The notes: generated from the letters alone by a model not told the origin. 64,000 nt of DNA from Bacteroidota bacterium (GCA_025963715.1 JAOQAG010000010.1:1-64000); one strand, 5' to 3'. Shown: positions 18,875 through 27,601, counted from the stretch's first letter. Made by a program: numbers and translations.

Positions 18875-19156
18875 TTAAATTCCGGATGCATTCACCTGTT
18901 TTAAATATTCCGCTTTAAGCGATGTTGGAAATAAATTATGAATGTTGCATTTATGCAATTCCATAAAACACGAAACCGAATACACAAACACATTCGATAC
19001 GGCATTTTTCACTTCCGCATTTCCGGTTTCCAATAACATTTCCGCAACACGAAAACATTTTTTTGCTCTTGCAATATTTCCACTGATGATCATTTTTTTT
19101 GTTACCGAAGCAAAACGGTCCATTTGTTTGTAAATGGTAGTGACTTGATTTTTCAT
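18875..19156 (-). CDS. small conserved-looking protein at the head of the kdp operon
   Basis: 93 aa from MKNQVTTIYKQM; the longer ORF start at 19219 is less likely because its extra 21 residues look like leader sequence. The protein is soluble, mostly helical and Lys/Ala/Val-rich (SGNIARAKKCFRVAEMLL, NVFVYSVSCFMELHKC). It has four Cys and two His but no clear metal motif. It lies 12 bp upstream of the 27-aa peptide and appears to be the first gene of the operon. I recall similar proteins beside kdp genes in Bacteroidota but cannot assign a function. Confidence 0.7.
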   Translation of the reverse strand: MKNQVTTIYKQMDRFASVTKKMIISGNIARAKKCFRVAEMLLETGNAEVKNAVSNVFVYSVSCFMELHKCNIHNLFPTSLKAEYLKQVNASGI

Positions 19157-19263
19157 CTGAATTAAGATTTGTTTTCCCCCACATTCCAAAACACATTCCG
19201 GTTTGCCATAAACCAGCAAAACAATTGTAAATAAAGGGAAGTAGAGAAATAGCAGAATTCCGG

Positions 19264-19297
19264 AAATAAAAAAAGCCTATCAAAACGATAGGCTTTT
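19264..19297 (-). terminator. terminator upstream of the kdp operon
   Basis: A perfect 11-bp stem (AAAAGCCTATC/GATAGGCTTTT, loop of 5) is followed on the minus strand by a T-run. It would stop leftward transcription from the response-regulator region, so kdp transcription should start between here and 19156. I found no convincing -24/-12 sigma-54 promoter in that stretch. Confidence 0.7.
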
Positions 19298-19380
19298 ATC
19301 AAAATGGTAATGATAATATTTGGCAGTTAAAACATTCTCCCAAACAAATTACAAATAAACACACTTCCCATTCCTTGACT

Positions 19381-19542
19381 CTTCCGTCTTGTTCAGCAAT
19401 AGCGGGAATGAGCGCCGAACTAATGAAACTGAGAAAAAAGATGATTTTGTTTTTATCAAATCAGTGCGGAGAATTAATTGGCGATCATTAACCGCGGTTC
19501 TTCTGAGCGAGAGCGGAAGAAGAAATTGCATTACAAGACAGG
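19381..19542 (+). repeat. MITE-like element, copy A
   Basis: A 162-bp element starting CTTCCGTCTTGTTCAGCAAT and ending ATTGCATTACAAGACAGG, so its ends form an imperfect inverted repeat (TCTTGT-N3-GCAAT). Inside is CCGCGGTTCTTCTGAGCGAG and GCGGAAGAAGAA. It is followed by a TCCCGCACGTGCGGGA palindrome (19543-19558) and an AACTTTTTG...CAAAAAGTT hairpin (19562-19622), which holds a large GCCCGCCCGA/TCGGGCGGGC stem-loop. It has no coding capacity. Confidence 0.7.
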
Positions 19543-19684
19543 TCCCGCACGTGCGGGATTGTAACTTTTTGCCCGCCCGACTGAACGAAATTTCAGTCGT
19601 TCGGGCGGGCCTTCAAAAAGTTAAAACCCAGAATAACATTCTCCAAAAAAATTTATCATTAATAAACCTACTCTCCCTCCAACT

Positions 19685-19846
19685 CTTCCGTCTTGTTCAG
19701 CAATAGCGGAAATGAGCGCCGGACGAATAAAACCTAGAAAGAAATTGCTTTCGAATATATCCAATCAGTGCAGAGAATTAATCGGCGATCATTAACCGCG
19801 GTTCTTCTGAGCGAGAGCGGAAGAAGAAATTGCATTACAAGACAGG
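19685..19846 (+). repeat. MITE-like element, copy B
   Basis: 162 bp, same orientation as copy A. It shares both ends and the TAACCGCGGTTCTTCTGAGC core, with a diverged middle (about 19725-19765). The tail hairpin CTACTTTTTG-ccttc-AAAAAGTAG follows at 19858-19881. Together with the space around copy A it fills most of the 628 bp between the terminator at 19297 and the response-regulator stop; nothing coding was seen. Confidence 0.7.
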
Positions 19847-19925
19847 AAAGGTTTTTGCTACTTTTTGCCTTCAAAAAGTAGAAGAAAGCATAGCCACACA
19901 GCATTAAAAGAATAACAGAAAAAAC

Positions 19926-21266
19926 TCACTGAATCTGATACTCCTCCAGTTTCCTATACAGCGTAGCAATCCCAATCTCCAGCAAACGCGCAGTCTCCGC
20001 CTTATTACCTTTCGTATGGTTCAATACTTTTTGTATGTGTAATTTCTCAACGCTCGCCATCGAAAACGCAGAAAGCATTCCGCCCGGAGCAGCAGTTATA
20101 TGCTGCATTTCATAAGGAAGCGAATCGCAGGTAAGCACATCCGCATCCGACAGGATCACGCTGCGCTCAATAATATTTTTCAACTCACGGATATTCCCTT
20201 TCCAGGAATGGAGTTTCAATTTTGCAAGATATTCCTTGCTCAAAACAACATCCCGCTTGTTGATCTTCAATGAAAAAACTTTTGCAAAATGATTTGCCAG
20301 CTCTTCTATATCCTTTATCCGCTCACGCAATGGAGGCAGCACGATCTGGAATACACTCAGGCGGTAATACAGATCAAGGCGAAATCGTCCTTCCTCGCTT
20401 TCCTTTTGCAGATCACGATTGGTAGCCGCAATAATACGCACATCCGTTTTTATCGTTTTGGTATCCCCTACTTTTATAAACTCTTTCGCCTCCAGCACAC
20501 GCAATAATTTCGCCTGCAGATCTAAATTCATTTCACCGATCTCATCTAAAAAGATCGTTCCGCCATTCGCCTCTTCAAACAATCCTTTTTTATCTTTCAC
20601 TGCTCCCGTAAATGCACCGGCTTTGTGCCCGAATAATTCACTTTCCAGCAGCTCTTTACCAAACGCGCTGCAATTGATCGCAATAAATGGTTTGGAACTG
20701 CGCGCACCGGCAATATGGATCGCTTGTGAAAACACTTCTTTTCCTGTGCCGGTTTCACCCAGCAACAAAACAGTAGCATCCGTTGCCGCTACTTTTTTGG
20801 CAAGCGAAACCGCTTCCATTATCTTTTTTGAATCGCCAATGATCGTATCAAACGAATATTTTTCTCCAACGCGTTCCTCCAGATGTTGCAAACGCTTTTG
20901 CAGATTTACTTTTTCGATCGCCCGGTGCAGCAGCGGAATTATTTTGTTATTATCATCACCTTTCGTAATGTAATCAAACGCCCCATTCTTGATCGCCTGC
21001 ACGCCATCCGGAATATTTCCGTAAGCCGTTAAAACAATGATCTCAGTAAGCGGATAATTTTTTTTGATCTGCAGGCTCAACTCCACTCCATTTGCATCCG
21101 GAAGTTTAACATCGCACAGGATCACATCCACCTCCGTCTGTTCCAGCTTTTTCAACGCTGATTTTGCATCCCCGCATTCCAGCACACTAAATCCTTCCAG
21201 GCTGATGATCCGCGCCAGCAGCTTTCTTAGCTTCTCTTCATCGTCTATGATCAGGATTTTTTTCAC
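19926..21266 (-). CDS. NtrC-family sigma-54 response regulator (Kdp-linked)
   Basis: 446 aa. The receiver domain (1-120) has IDDEEKL and the phospho-acceptor Asp in DVILCDVKLPD. The AAA+ domain (about 140-370) carries Walker A GETGTGKE, the sigma-54 contact loop GAFTGA and Walker B GGTIFLDEIGEMN. The C-terminal Fis-type HTH is HTKGNKAETARLLEIGIATLYRKL. It probably receives phosphate from the histidine kinase at 8921 and activates kdp with sigma-54, replacing the OmpR-type KdpE of most bacteria. The gene is bracketed by MITE-like copies B and C in the same orientation. Confidence 0.9.
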   Translation of the reverse strand: MKKILIIDDEEKLRKLLARIISLEGFSVLECGDAKSALKKLEQTEVDVILCDVKLPDANGVELSLQIKKNYPLTEIIVLTAYGNIPDGVQAIKNGAFDYITKGDDNNKIIPLLHRAIEKVNLQKRLQHLEERVGEKYSFDTIIGDSKKIMEAVSLAKKVAATDATVLLLGETGTGKEVFSQAIHIAGARSSKPFIAINCSAFGKELLESELFGHKAGAFTGAVKDKKGLFEEANGGTIFLDEIGEMNLDLQAKLLRVLEAKEFIKVGDTKTIKTDVRIIAATNRDLQKESEEGRFRLDLYYRLSVFQIVLPPLRERIKDIEELANHFAKVFSLKINKRDVVLSKEYLAKLKLHSWKGNIRELKNIIERSVILSDADVLTCDSLPYEMQHITAAPGGMLSAFSMASVEKLHIQKVLNHTKGNKAETARLLEIGIATLYRKLEEYQIQ

Positions 21267-21412
21267 AAAAAAAATTTAGCGTTTAAAATAAATCTCCACA
21301 AAAGTACAAACTATCCCACACTTACATTAAATTATTAATTGACCCAACGCACTCAGCTCAAAAACATTCTCCAACTCAAATCTTCAACAATAAAAACTCC
21401 CATTCCCTGATT

Positions 21413-21545
21413 CTTCCGTCTTGTGCAGCAATAGCGGGAATGAGCGTAATACAAATTATTATTTCGAAGTAATAAATCGTGTACGCGAAATTAACCGCAG
21501 TTCTTCTGAGCGACAGCGGAAGAAGAAATTGCATTACAAGACAGG
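21413..21545 (+). repeat. MITE-like element, copy C
   Basis: 133 bp; the ends and the GTTCTTCTGAGCG core match copies A and B, but the middle is different and shorter. It is followed by the same TCCCGCACGTGCGGGA palindrome (21546-21561) and the AACTTTTTGCCTTCAAAAAGTT hairpin, then a second CTTCAAAAAGTAG stretch. It fills most of the 430-bp gap between the sigma-54 regulator gene and the terminator at 21694. Confidence 0.65.
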
Positions 21546-21693
21546 TCCCGCACGTGCGGGATTGTAACTTTTTGCCTTCAAAAAGTTAACATCCAGCATA
21601 GCATTCTCCAACTCAAATTACAATTTTTTGCCTTCAAAAAGTAGAAGAAATAGAAACATCCAGAATTAATCATTAAGGCATTTAATCAAGCAC

Positions 21694-21723
21694 AAAAAAG
21701 CCCGGATAAAACATTATCCGGGC
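21694..21723 (-). terminator. terminator after the siaBC-like pair
   Basis: A perfect 10-bp stem GCCCGGATAA/TTATCCGGGC with a 4-nt loop is followed on the minus strand by TTTTTTGTG, 37 bp after the siaC-like stop. Confidence 0.8.
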
Positions 21724-21760
21724 AATTCCTAATTCCTTAATCTATAATTCCTTAATCCCC

Positions 21761-22138
21761 CTAATCATTCACCACAAACTGAAACGTCAACTTACTGATC
21801 TTCATATAATCCTCCCCCGTCTTCTTAATATCATCATCATCATCATCATAATTCCACACCACATTGATCGTAGTCCCCGCCGTCTGATACTCCACCAGTT
21901 TTAACAAAATCTGCTTCACCGAAATGATCGAAGAAGAGCTCAGGTAAAACAAATTAAAATTCAACTGAAAGCTTGCCGGTAATTCCTTTTTATATTCCTC
22001 CAGCCAATCAATTACCGGGCGGTAAAACTCTTTACTATCCTCCGGAAACGACTTCCCTTCGATCTTAAAAACCCCAGCTGCAGGATCCAGTAAAATATAG
22101 GGTGTATTCCCTCCTTCGGGTATTTCTAATCGATTCAT
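21761..22138 (-). CDS. SiaC-like regulatory phosphoprotein (DUF1987)
   Basis: 125 aa. The opening ...GNTPYILLDPAAGVFKIEGKSFPEDSKEFYRP is the DUF1987/SiaC signature. In Pseudomonas, SiaC is phosphorylated on a threonine by SiaB and in its unphosphorylated state activates the diguanylate cyclase SiaD. The matching segment here is LFYLSSSSIIS, so the acceptor would be a serine. The C-terminal half has an acidic run DDDDDD. It begins 2 nt after the siaB-like stop, so the two are one operon. The output partner is not in the window. Confidence 0.85.
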   Translation of the reverse strand: MNRLEIPEGGNTPYILLDPAAGVFKIEGKSFPEDSKEFYRPVIDWLEEYKKELPASFQLNFNLFYLSSSSIISVKQILLKLVEYQTAGTTINVVWNYDDDDDDIKKTGEDYMKISKLTFQFVVND

Positions 22139-22140
22139 GA

Positions 22141-22719
22141 TTAACCTGATACTTTTGAATGTAATGAAAATAATGAATACTCTTTGTTCAGCATCTCAAA
22201 CTCAAAATCCATATTATTGCCGGATTTTAAAGCAATTGTTAAAAAACCAAGTCCTGCACCGCCTTTGGCCGATAATTCGCCATTGGAAAGTACATCCATG
22301 TATTGCTTTTTAAGATCCGAATCGTTCAATGATTTTATGGCGTTCAAACGCTTGTTCAAACGCTCTGCCTGTGCACTTGTAATGATGTTTCCCGAATGTA
22401 TATTGAATTCATTTCCAACCCGGCCAATGATAAAATACGTCATCTGATAACCATTGTTATCCTTTTCGCCGTGTAAACAAATGTTTTGAAGGGTTTCAAT
22501 AACGATATTAAAGATCTTTTTTACAGCACTTTTACTTACCGCCAGGTTCTCCATCTGGGTTTCCACAAGCGTGGAAATGGAATTTACTTTATCCTGATCA
22601 AGCTCGCCGATATTGGAGATCAGCACTTTTTTGTCATCACCCGTATACAAAGACCTGATACTATTTACCTTGGCAGTAAAAACAGCTTCCTCAACAGAAC
22701 CACTCTTATTTAAATCCAT
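22141..22719 (-). CDS. SiaB-family protein kinase
   Basis: 192 aa, a GHKL-like single-domain protein (NIVIETLQNICLHGEKDNNGYQ; KGGAGLGFLTIALKSG) matching SiaB-family kinases, which phosphorylate the DUF1987 partner. IVIETLQNICLHG would be the N-box helix and GGAGLGF the nucleotide-lid glycines. It is next to siaC, as in other bacteria. No SiaA-type PP2C phosphatase or GGDEF cyclase is adjacent, so input and output differ from the Pseudomonas SiaABCD locus or lie elsewhere. Confidence 0.82.
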   Translation of the reverse strand: MDLNKSGSVEEAVFTAKVNSIRSLYTGDDKKVLISNIGELDQDKVNSISTLVETQMENLAVSKSAVKKIFNIVIETLQNICLHGEKDNNGYQMTYFIIGRVGNEFNIHSGNIITSAQAERLNKRLNAIKSLNDSDLKKQYMDVLSNGELSAKGGAGLGFLTIALKSGNNMDFEFEMLNKEYSLFSLHSKVSG

Positions 22720-22943
22720 ATAATAGTTAATCTTGATCTTTTATAACGGCAATATCCGAAAATTTACCCAATTATAAGAAATTAAATCCAGTATTTTGAG
22801 GTAAAAGCCCCTTTTTTATCCGAAAATGTAGCCCAAAAACATACAAAACACCTGGAACCAAATTAATTAGGGTACCCCATCCCGGAAAATTAGTAAACAC
22901 GGTACTTTTTGGGTGTTTTTGAAACATTGCATCCAAAACGCAA

Positions 22944-24872
22944 TTATCCCAGTTTTCCCTGCAGATTTTCCCAATTAGTCAATTCCGCCTCCAGCTGCTT
23001 TTTCATCTGCTCATAATTCGCAAATGCGGTTTTATCGTTGATCACCGTTTGGTATTGCTCCGGATCAGCCAGTTTTGTATCAAAGATTTTGATCTCATTT
23101 TCCAACCGCTCTATCTCTTTTTCTGATTTCGTGATCTGCGATTTCAATTGCTTCTGCTCTTTCTCCCGCTCCTCTGCTGCCACATCCACTTTCGGTTTTT
23201 CTTTCGGTGCTTCTACCTTCGCTTTTTGAAACGGATTCTTCGACGAATTCATCTCGTTCAAACGGCTCATTTTTAATTTCTCCATGAACTGGTTGATATC
23301 GCACAAATGCTCATTCACATGCCCGCTCTTAAACTCGTACATTTTATGCACCAGCCCATCCAGGAAATCCCTGTCGTGGGAAACAATAATTACCGTACCC
23401 TCATAATCCATGATCGCTTTTTTCAGGATCTCCTTACTTCTGATATCCAGGTGATTCGTCGGCTCATCCAGCACCAAAAAATTATACGGCTCCAGCAACA
23501 GCTTGCACAGCGCCAAACGCCCACGCTCACCACCACTCAGCACACTCACTTTTTTATCAATATCGTCACCGCCGAATAAGAACGAACCCAGCAACGTACG
23601 CACCTGTTTCCTGATCTCCCCCACCGCCAGCTCATCAATCGTCTGGAAAACAGTTTTGCTCTTATCCAGCCTCTCCGCCTGATCCTGCGCAAAATAACCC
23701 ATCATCACACTGTGTCCGTTCTGCACCAAACCTTCATAATCGATCTGGTTCGCGATCATTTTGATCATCGTACTTTTTCCTTCCCCGTTCCTTCCCACCA
23801 ATGCAATTTTTTCTCCTTTTGTCAGGATGAAATTCGCACCGCTGAAGATCTGCTTATCGCCGTATTTTTTTCCAGCATCTTCCACCGTCAGCACAATCTT
23901 ACCCGAATGTGCCGGAGGCGGAAATTTAAAGAACATCGTAGCATTATCACTTTCATCCACTTCCACAATTTCCATGCGGTCCAGCTTCTTGATCAGCGAT
24001 TGTGCAAAGGCTGCTTTACTTGCTTTTGCACGGTATCTGTCAATCAGCGCTTCCGTCTGGTCAATCACCTTCTGCTGGTTTTTAGCAGCACTTTCCTGCT
24101 GTTCCCTGCGCTCTTTACGCAACACCAGGTAACGCGAATAATTAGTTTTATAATCGTAAATTTTTTGATTCGAGATTTCGATCGTGCGCGTTGTCACATG
24201 ATCCAGGAATTGCCTGTCATGGCTGATCAGCATCACCGATCCGCTGTAAGTTTGCATGAATTCCTCCAGCCACTGGATCGATTCAATATCTAAGTGATTT
24301 GTAGGCTCATCCAGCAATAAAATATCCGGTTTTTGTAAAAGGATCTTTGCCAGCTCGATCCGCATCCGCCATCCACCGCTGAATTCGGCCGTAGAACGGT
24401 TAAAATCCGACGCCTCAAAACCCAATCCTTTTAATATCTTTTCAATCTCCTCTTCCTTGTTTGCCGCACCAATAATTTCCAAACGCATGTTAATATCCGT
24501 CAGCTCATTGATCAGGTTTGTGTACGCATCACTCTCGTAATCCGTGCGCGTTTCCAGCTCATGCGTCACCACATCCAAACGCTTTTCCAATTTCTGGATC
24601 TCTTCAAAAGCCGTTTCGGTTTCTTCAAAAACAGTTCTTCCCTGCTGATGGATCATATCCTGCGGCAAATAACCGATCCTGTAATCATTCGGCTTCGAGA
24701 TCTCCCCTTTTGTAGGGTTTTGCTGGCCCGACAAAAGTTTCAACATCGTGGATTTACCAGCACCATTCTTGCCCGCAAGTCCGATCCGGTCTTTCGGGTT
24801 GATCAAAAAACTAACATTGTCAAACAAATCGTAACCGCCAAACGTAACTGTTACTGAGTTTACTGAAATCAT
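22944..24872 (-). CDS. ABC-F family ATPase
   Basis: 642 aa with two ABC modules and no membrane spans. First module: Walker A GLAGKNGAGKST, signature EFSGGWRMR, Walker B DILLLDEPTNHLD. Second: LVGRNGEGKST, VLSGGERGRLALC, FLVLDEPTNHLD. The interdomain linker (about 235-300) is helical and a C-terminal coiled coil follows (EREKEQKQLKSQITKSEKEIERLENE). ABC-F proteins act on the ribosome (translation factors of the EttA/Uup/YheS type, or antibiotic protection). This layout fits the housekeeping Uup/YheS-like group better than a resistance protein. Confidence 0.93.
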   Translation of the reverse strand: MISVNSVTVTFGGYDLFDNVSFLINPKDRIGLAGKNGAGKSTMLKLLSGQQNPTKGEISKPNDYRIGYLPQDMIHQQGRTVFEETETAFEEIQKLEKRLDVVTHELETRTDYESDAYTNLINELTDINMRLEIIGAANKEEEIEKILKGLGFEASDFNRSTAEFSGGWRMRIELAKILLQKPDILLLDEPTNHLDIESIQWLEEFMQTYSGSVMLISHDRQFLDHVTTRTIEISNQKIYDYKTNYSRYLVLRKERREQQESAAKNQQKVIDQTEALIDRYRAKASKAAFAQSLIKKLDRMEIVEVDESDNATMFFKFPPPAHSGKIVLTVEDAGKKYGDKQIFSGANFILTKGEKIALVGRNGEGKSTMIKMIANQIDYEGLVQNGHSVMMGYFAQDQAERLDKSKTVFQTIDELAVGEIRKQVRTLLGSFLFGGDDIDKKVSVLSGGERGRLALCKLLLEPYNFLVLDEPTNHLDIRSKEILKKAIMDYEGTVIIVSHDRDFLDGLVHKMYEFKSGHVNEHLCDINQFMEKLKMSRLNEMNSSKNPFQKAKVEAPKEKPKVDVAAEEREKEQKQLKSQITKSEKEIERLENEIKIFDTKLADPEQYQTVINDKTAFANYEQMKKQLEAELTNWENLQGKLG

Positions 24873-24893
24873 TTTAATTTAAAATTTAGGCGG

Positions 24894-24901
24894 CAAATTT
24901 A
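24894..24901 (-). promoter_or_regulatory. candidate -7 promoter element of the ABC-F gene
   Basis: On the minus strand, TAAATTTG matches TAnnTTTG 21 nt before the ABC-F start, with a TTTG 15 nt further upstream. The spacing is a little short compared with the 19 nt seen at miaB. Confidence 0.45.
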
Positions 24902-24950
24902 GTGAAAAATGCCTTACAAACGCCTAAATTAGTAGCTGCAAATAGCCATT

Positions 24951-25820
24951 ATGTCTAAAATAAAACCTTCCGTTTTTCAGATCAGCAACTTCAAAGGCAA
25001 CCGGGATCCCAAACCCGATTTCTATATCAAAACATTGCCGCAGCATCGCAAAGAACACCCTTTTGTTACCACACCGCATGCCCACGATTTTTATTTATTA
25101 ATGGTTTTCACAAACGGCAGCGGCACACACACCATCGATTTTAACACCTATCCCGTAAAAAAAGGAAGCGTATTTTTTATGACACCTTCCGAAGTGCATT
25201 CCTGGAATCTCAGTGATGATACCGATGGTTTTATCCTCTTTTTTAACACCACTTTTTACCTGATCGACACCATTCCTAAGCAATTATTCGAACTCCCTTT
25301 TTTTAAGCTGAAAGATAAAGTTCGTCACGGGCTGCTTGATCCCAAATCATTAAAAGAAGTAGAGATCATCGCCAAAGCAATAGTAATGGAAAACGAACGG
25401 GAATCGGCATTTCAAAAAAACATACTCCGCGCATACCTTGATGTGATGCTGTATAAATTATCCGCACTGTTAAAAACAAACAGCATAGATAAAACAATTC
25501 CGGCTTCACTTATTCCAGAGCTTCAATTGCTCATCGAACATTATTTTATGCAGCATCAGCCGGTTGCTTTTTATTCTGATAAATTAAGCGTAAGCACACA
25601 ACAGCTAAATACCATCACCAAAAATTATCTCCATAAAACAGTAACCGAACTAATCCAGGAACGCATCATCGCGGAAGCAAAACGCTTATTGGTGTATTCA
25701 ACACTTACCGTCAGCGAAATCGCTTACCAGCTCAACTTCAGCGATAATTCCTATTTCAACCGCTTCTTCAAAAAAGCCGAATCCGTAACACCCGAACAAT
25801 TCCGGAAACGTTTCCTGTGA
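24951..25820 (+). CDS. AraC-family transcriptional regulator
   Basis: 289 aa. An N-terminal cupin-like sensor domain (HAHDFYLLMVF, KKGSVFFMTPSEVHSWNL) is followed by a linker. The C-terminal double helix-turn-helix (about 190-289) has the classic second motif LTVSEIAYQLNFSDNSYFNRFFKKAESVTPEQFRK. It is divergent from the ABC-F gene with a 78-bp shared upstream region. Its target is unknown. Confidence 0.9.
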   Translation: MSKIKPSVFQISNFKGNRDPKPDFYIKTLPQHRKEHPFVTTPHAHDFYLLMVFTNGSGTHTIDFNTYPVKKGSVFFMTPSEVHSWNLSDDTDGFILFFNTTFYLIDTIPKQLFELPFFKLKDKVRHGLLDPKSLKEVEIIAKAIVMENERESAFQKNILRAYLDVMLYKLSALLKTNSIDKTIPASLIPELQLLIEHYFMQHQPVAFYSDKLSVSTQQLNTITKNYLHKTVTELIQERIIAEAKRLLVYSTLTVSEIAYQLNFSDNSYFNRFFKKAESVTPEQFRKRFL

Positions 25821-25849
25821 AAATCAATCACAGCCAATACGTAAAGGAA

Positions 25850-26030
25850 GTAAACATAGCATACACACAGATTCGTAGTTTCGTTTCTGTTCGTGATCCG
25901 TACCACACAGATTCGTAAATTGGTATTAATTCGTAATTTGTAACCATCCAGATTCGTAATTTCGTTCCTGTTCGTTATCCGTACCCAGCAAACTTTGAAC
26001 TTTAAACTTTTGAACTTTGAACTATAATAA
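25850..26030. repeat. degenerate CAGATTCGTAATTTCG-type word repeats
   Basis: The segment carries three diverged copies of CAGATTCGTA(A/G)TTTCGTT(T/C)CTGTTCGT(T/G)ATCCGTACC-like text, then ACTTTGAACTTTAAACTTTTGAACTTTGAAC. The first family is the inverse complement of the tandem repeats between groS and groL at 45801-46020. Nothing coding was seen. Confidence 0.65.
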
Positions 26031-26107
26031 GTACCATAATTTGCTAAAAAAGTACCATTGCCGGTTTGATTATCCATGTAACTTTGCATTGTAAAACAAC
26101 AACAGCC

Positions 26108-26491
26108 ATGAGCTATAAAGACACAAAAATGTACAGCATTTTAAGTAACAAATGCCCGCATTGCCACGAAGGAAATTTTTTTGAAGACAACAATCCTTAC
26201 AAGCTTAAAACATTTGCACACATGAACAACCGCTGCCCTGTTTGCAATGAGGATTTTAAACGCGAAACCGGATTTTATTTTGGTGCGACCTATGTAAGTT
26301 ATGCACTCACAGTGGCATTCGGAGTTGGATTGTATATTTTATTAAGCGTGATCGGCAACATGGATACCGTACCGTTTCTCATCACATTCAGTATCTTATT
26401 AATAATTCTGTTGCCGGTATTTTACAGGCTGGCACGTCTCACGTGGATCAACATGTTTGTCGGGTATAAAAAAACAAATAAGGCGAATTAA
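26108..26491 (+). CDS. DUF983 family membrane protein
   Basis: 127 aa from ATG 26108 (MSYKDTKMYS); the longer ORF start is upstream of any usual family start. Two Cys pairs (NKCPHCHEGNFF; NRCPVCNEDF) suggest a small zinc-ribbon-like head. They are followed by the DUF983 stretch RETGFYFGATYVSYAL and two transmembrane helices (about 64-86 and 91-110). Function unknown. It stands alone. Confidence 0.88.
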   Translation: MSYKDTKMYSILSNKCPHCHEGNFFEDNNPYKLKTFAHMNNRCPVCNEDFKRETGFYFGATYVSYALTVAFGVGLYILLSVIGNMDTVPFLITFSILLIILLPVFYRLARLTWINMFVGYKKTNKAN

Positions 26492-26590
26492 ATTTGCGTG
26501 TGACCAGGTTTTATTTCAGAAGAATTACTTATTGAACACAGCAAATTTTCTTCGTGCCTTTGCGCCTTCGTGGTAAAATTTATGATAAAA

Positions 26591-27601
26591 TTATTTTCCC
26601 TCGATCCTTTTTACCAACGATGAAAAAGCATCCGAGAAAGAAGTCTTAAAACGGCTCCTGTCCAGTGCCGTAGAGTTATCTGCATTTTTATTCAGCTTGT
26701 ACGAAAACACAAATGCCGAATCAGGTCCATTCCAGCCTCCCATTTGCCCAAAACGAATGTCATTAAAAAAGATCGATGAATCGTGCTGCGACATTACATA
26801 ATAATTTTTCGAAAAATGCTTTAATATTTTTATCGATTCATCTTCCTCGAAACGCGCCAGCAATTCATCCTTTTTGTTCACATGATAAAACTGAACGTCT
26901 TTTGTTTTATCAAAAATCGAATAATAACCAAACCAATATCCAGTCGCATCCGGAGAATAACTCATCCATAAAAAATTATTCAATGCCGTCGGTGTTGTTA
27001 CCACTTCCGTTACCGCGATGTTGTTTTTTGCAAGCCCGGCCTCCATCACCGAATTGATATGCCATTTGTTTAAGATCGTAAACACCAGGTACAGCGTACT
27101 GATCCACAAGCCCGCCTTGTTCCATTTAATACGGCGCTGTGAGCTGTTTTTTGCGATCAACGCAACCAGCACACAAATTAAAAACGGTAACGTATAAAAT
27201 ATATCCGCCACAAAAATAGTGTTGAACGAAACGCGGTAATTGCTGAACGGTTCAAACCATCCCGTACCATAAGCCGTAAGCGAATCCAGTAAAATATGAG
27301 TAAATAAGCCTGAGAAAAACAACAGCGTCCAGCGTCCCTGCGATACATCCGGCCGCTTATACCATTTGTAAAAAAGCCAACCCAGCAATGGCGCCATAAT
27401 TAAAATAAACAAAAACGAGTGCGTGATCCCGCGATGCACCATCAACTGCTGTGCATTCGTAAAACACGGAGAAGCAAACACATCAAAATCCGGGATCGTA
27501 TCCGCCAAAGCGCCCCATAACATGGCTTTACGCCCGATCTTTTTTCCTAAAACCGCCTCGCCGATAGCTGCGCCCAGTACAATGTGTGTAAGTGAATCCA
27601 T
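26591..27601 (-). CDS. YdjM-type metal-dependent hydrolase, membrane bound
   Basis: 336 aa. Conserved His/Asp motifs at the N-terminus (MDSLTHIVLGAAIGEA, GALADTIPDFDVF, HRGITHSF, LFTHILLDSLTAYGT) fit the YdjM/DUF457 family of inner-membrane putative metal-dependent hydrolases. About five hydrophobic segments lie in the first half, and a soluble C-terminal part (about 190-336) follows. The substrate is unknown. Confidence 0.85.
   Translation of the reverse strand: MDSLTHIVLGAAIGEAVLGKKIGRKAMLWGALADTIPDFDVFASPCFTNAQQLMVHRGITHSFLFILIMAPLLGWLFYKWYKRPDVSQGRWTLLFFSGLFTHILLDSLTAYGTGWFEPFSNYRVSFNTIFVADIFYTLPFLICVLVALIAKNSSQRRIKWNKAGLWISTLYLVFTILNKWHINSVMEAGLAKNNIAVTEVVTTPTALNNFLWMSYSPDATGYWFGYYSIFDKTKDVQFYHVNKKDELLARFEEDESIKILKHFSKNYYVMSQHDSSIFFNDIRFGQMGGWNGPDSAFVFSYKLNKNADNSTALDRSRFKTSFSDAFSSLVKRIEGK

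Noticed and set aside
19157-19263. Sigma-54 (-24/-12) promoter for kdp
   Set aside because: Expected from the NtrC-type regulator, but no GG-N10-GC with TGGC/TTGC character was found in the region.
19389-19706. 105-aa + strand ORF across MITE-like copies A and B
   Set aside because: It is made of dispersed repeat sequence and palindromes with no protein features.
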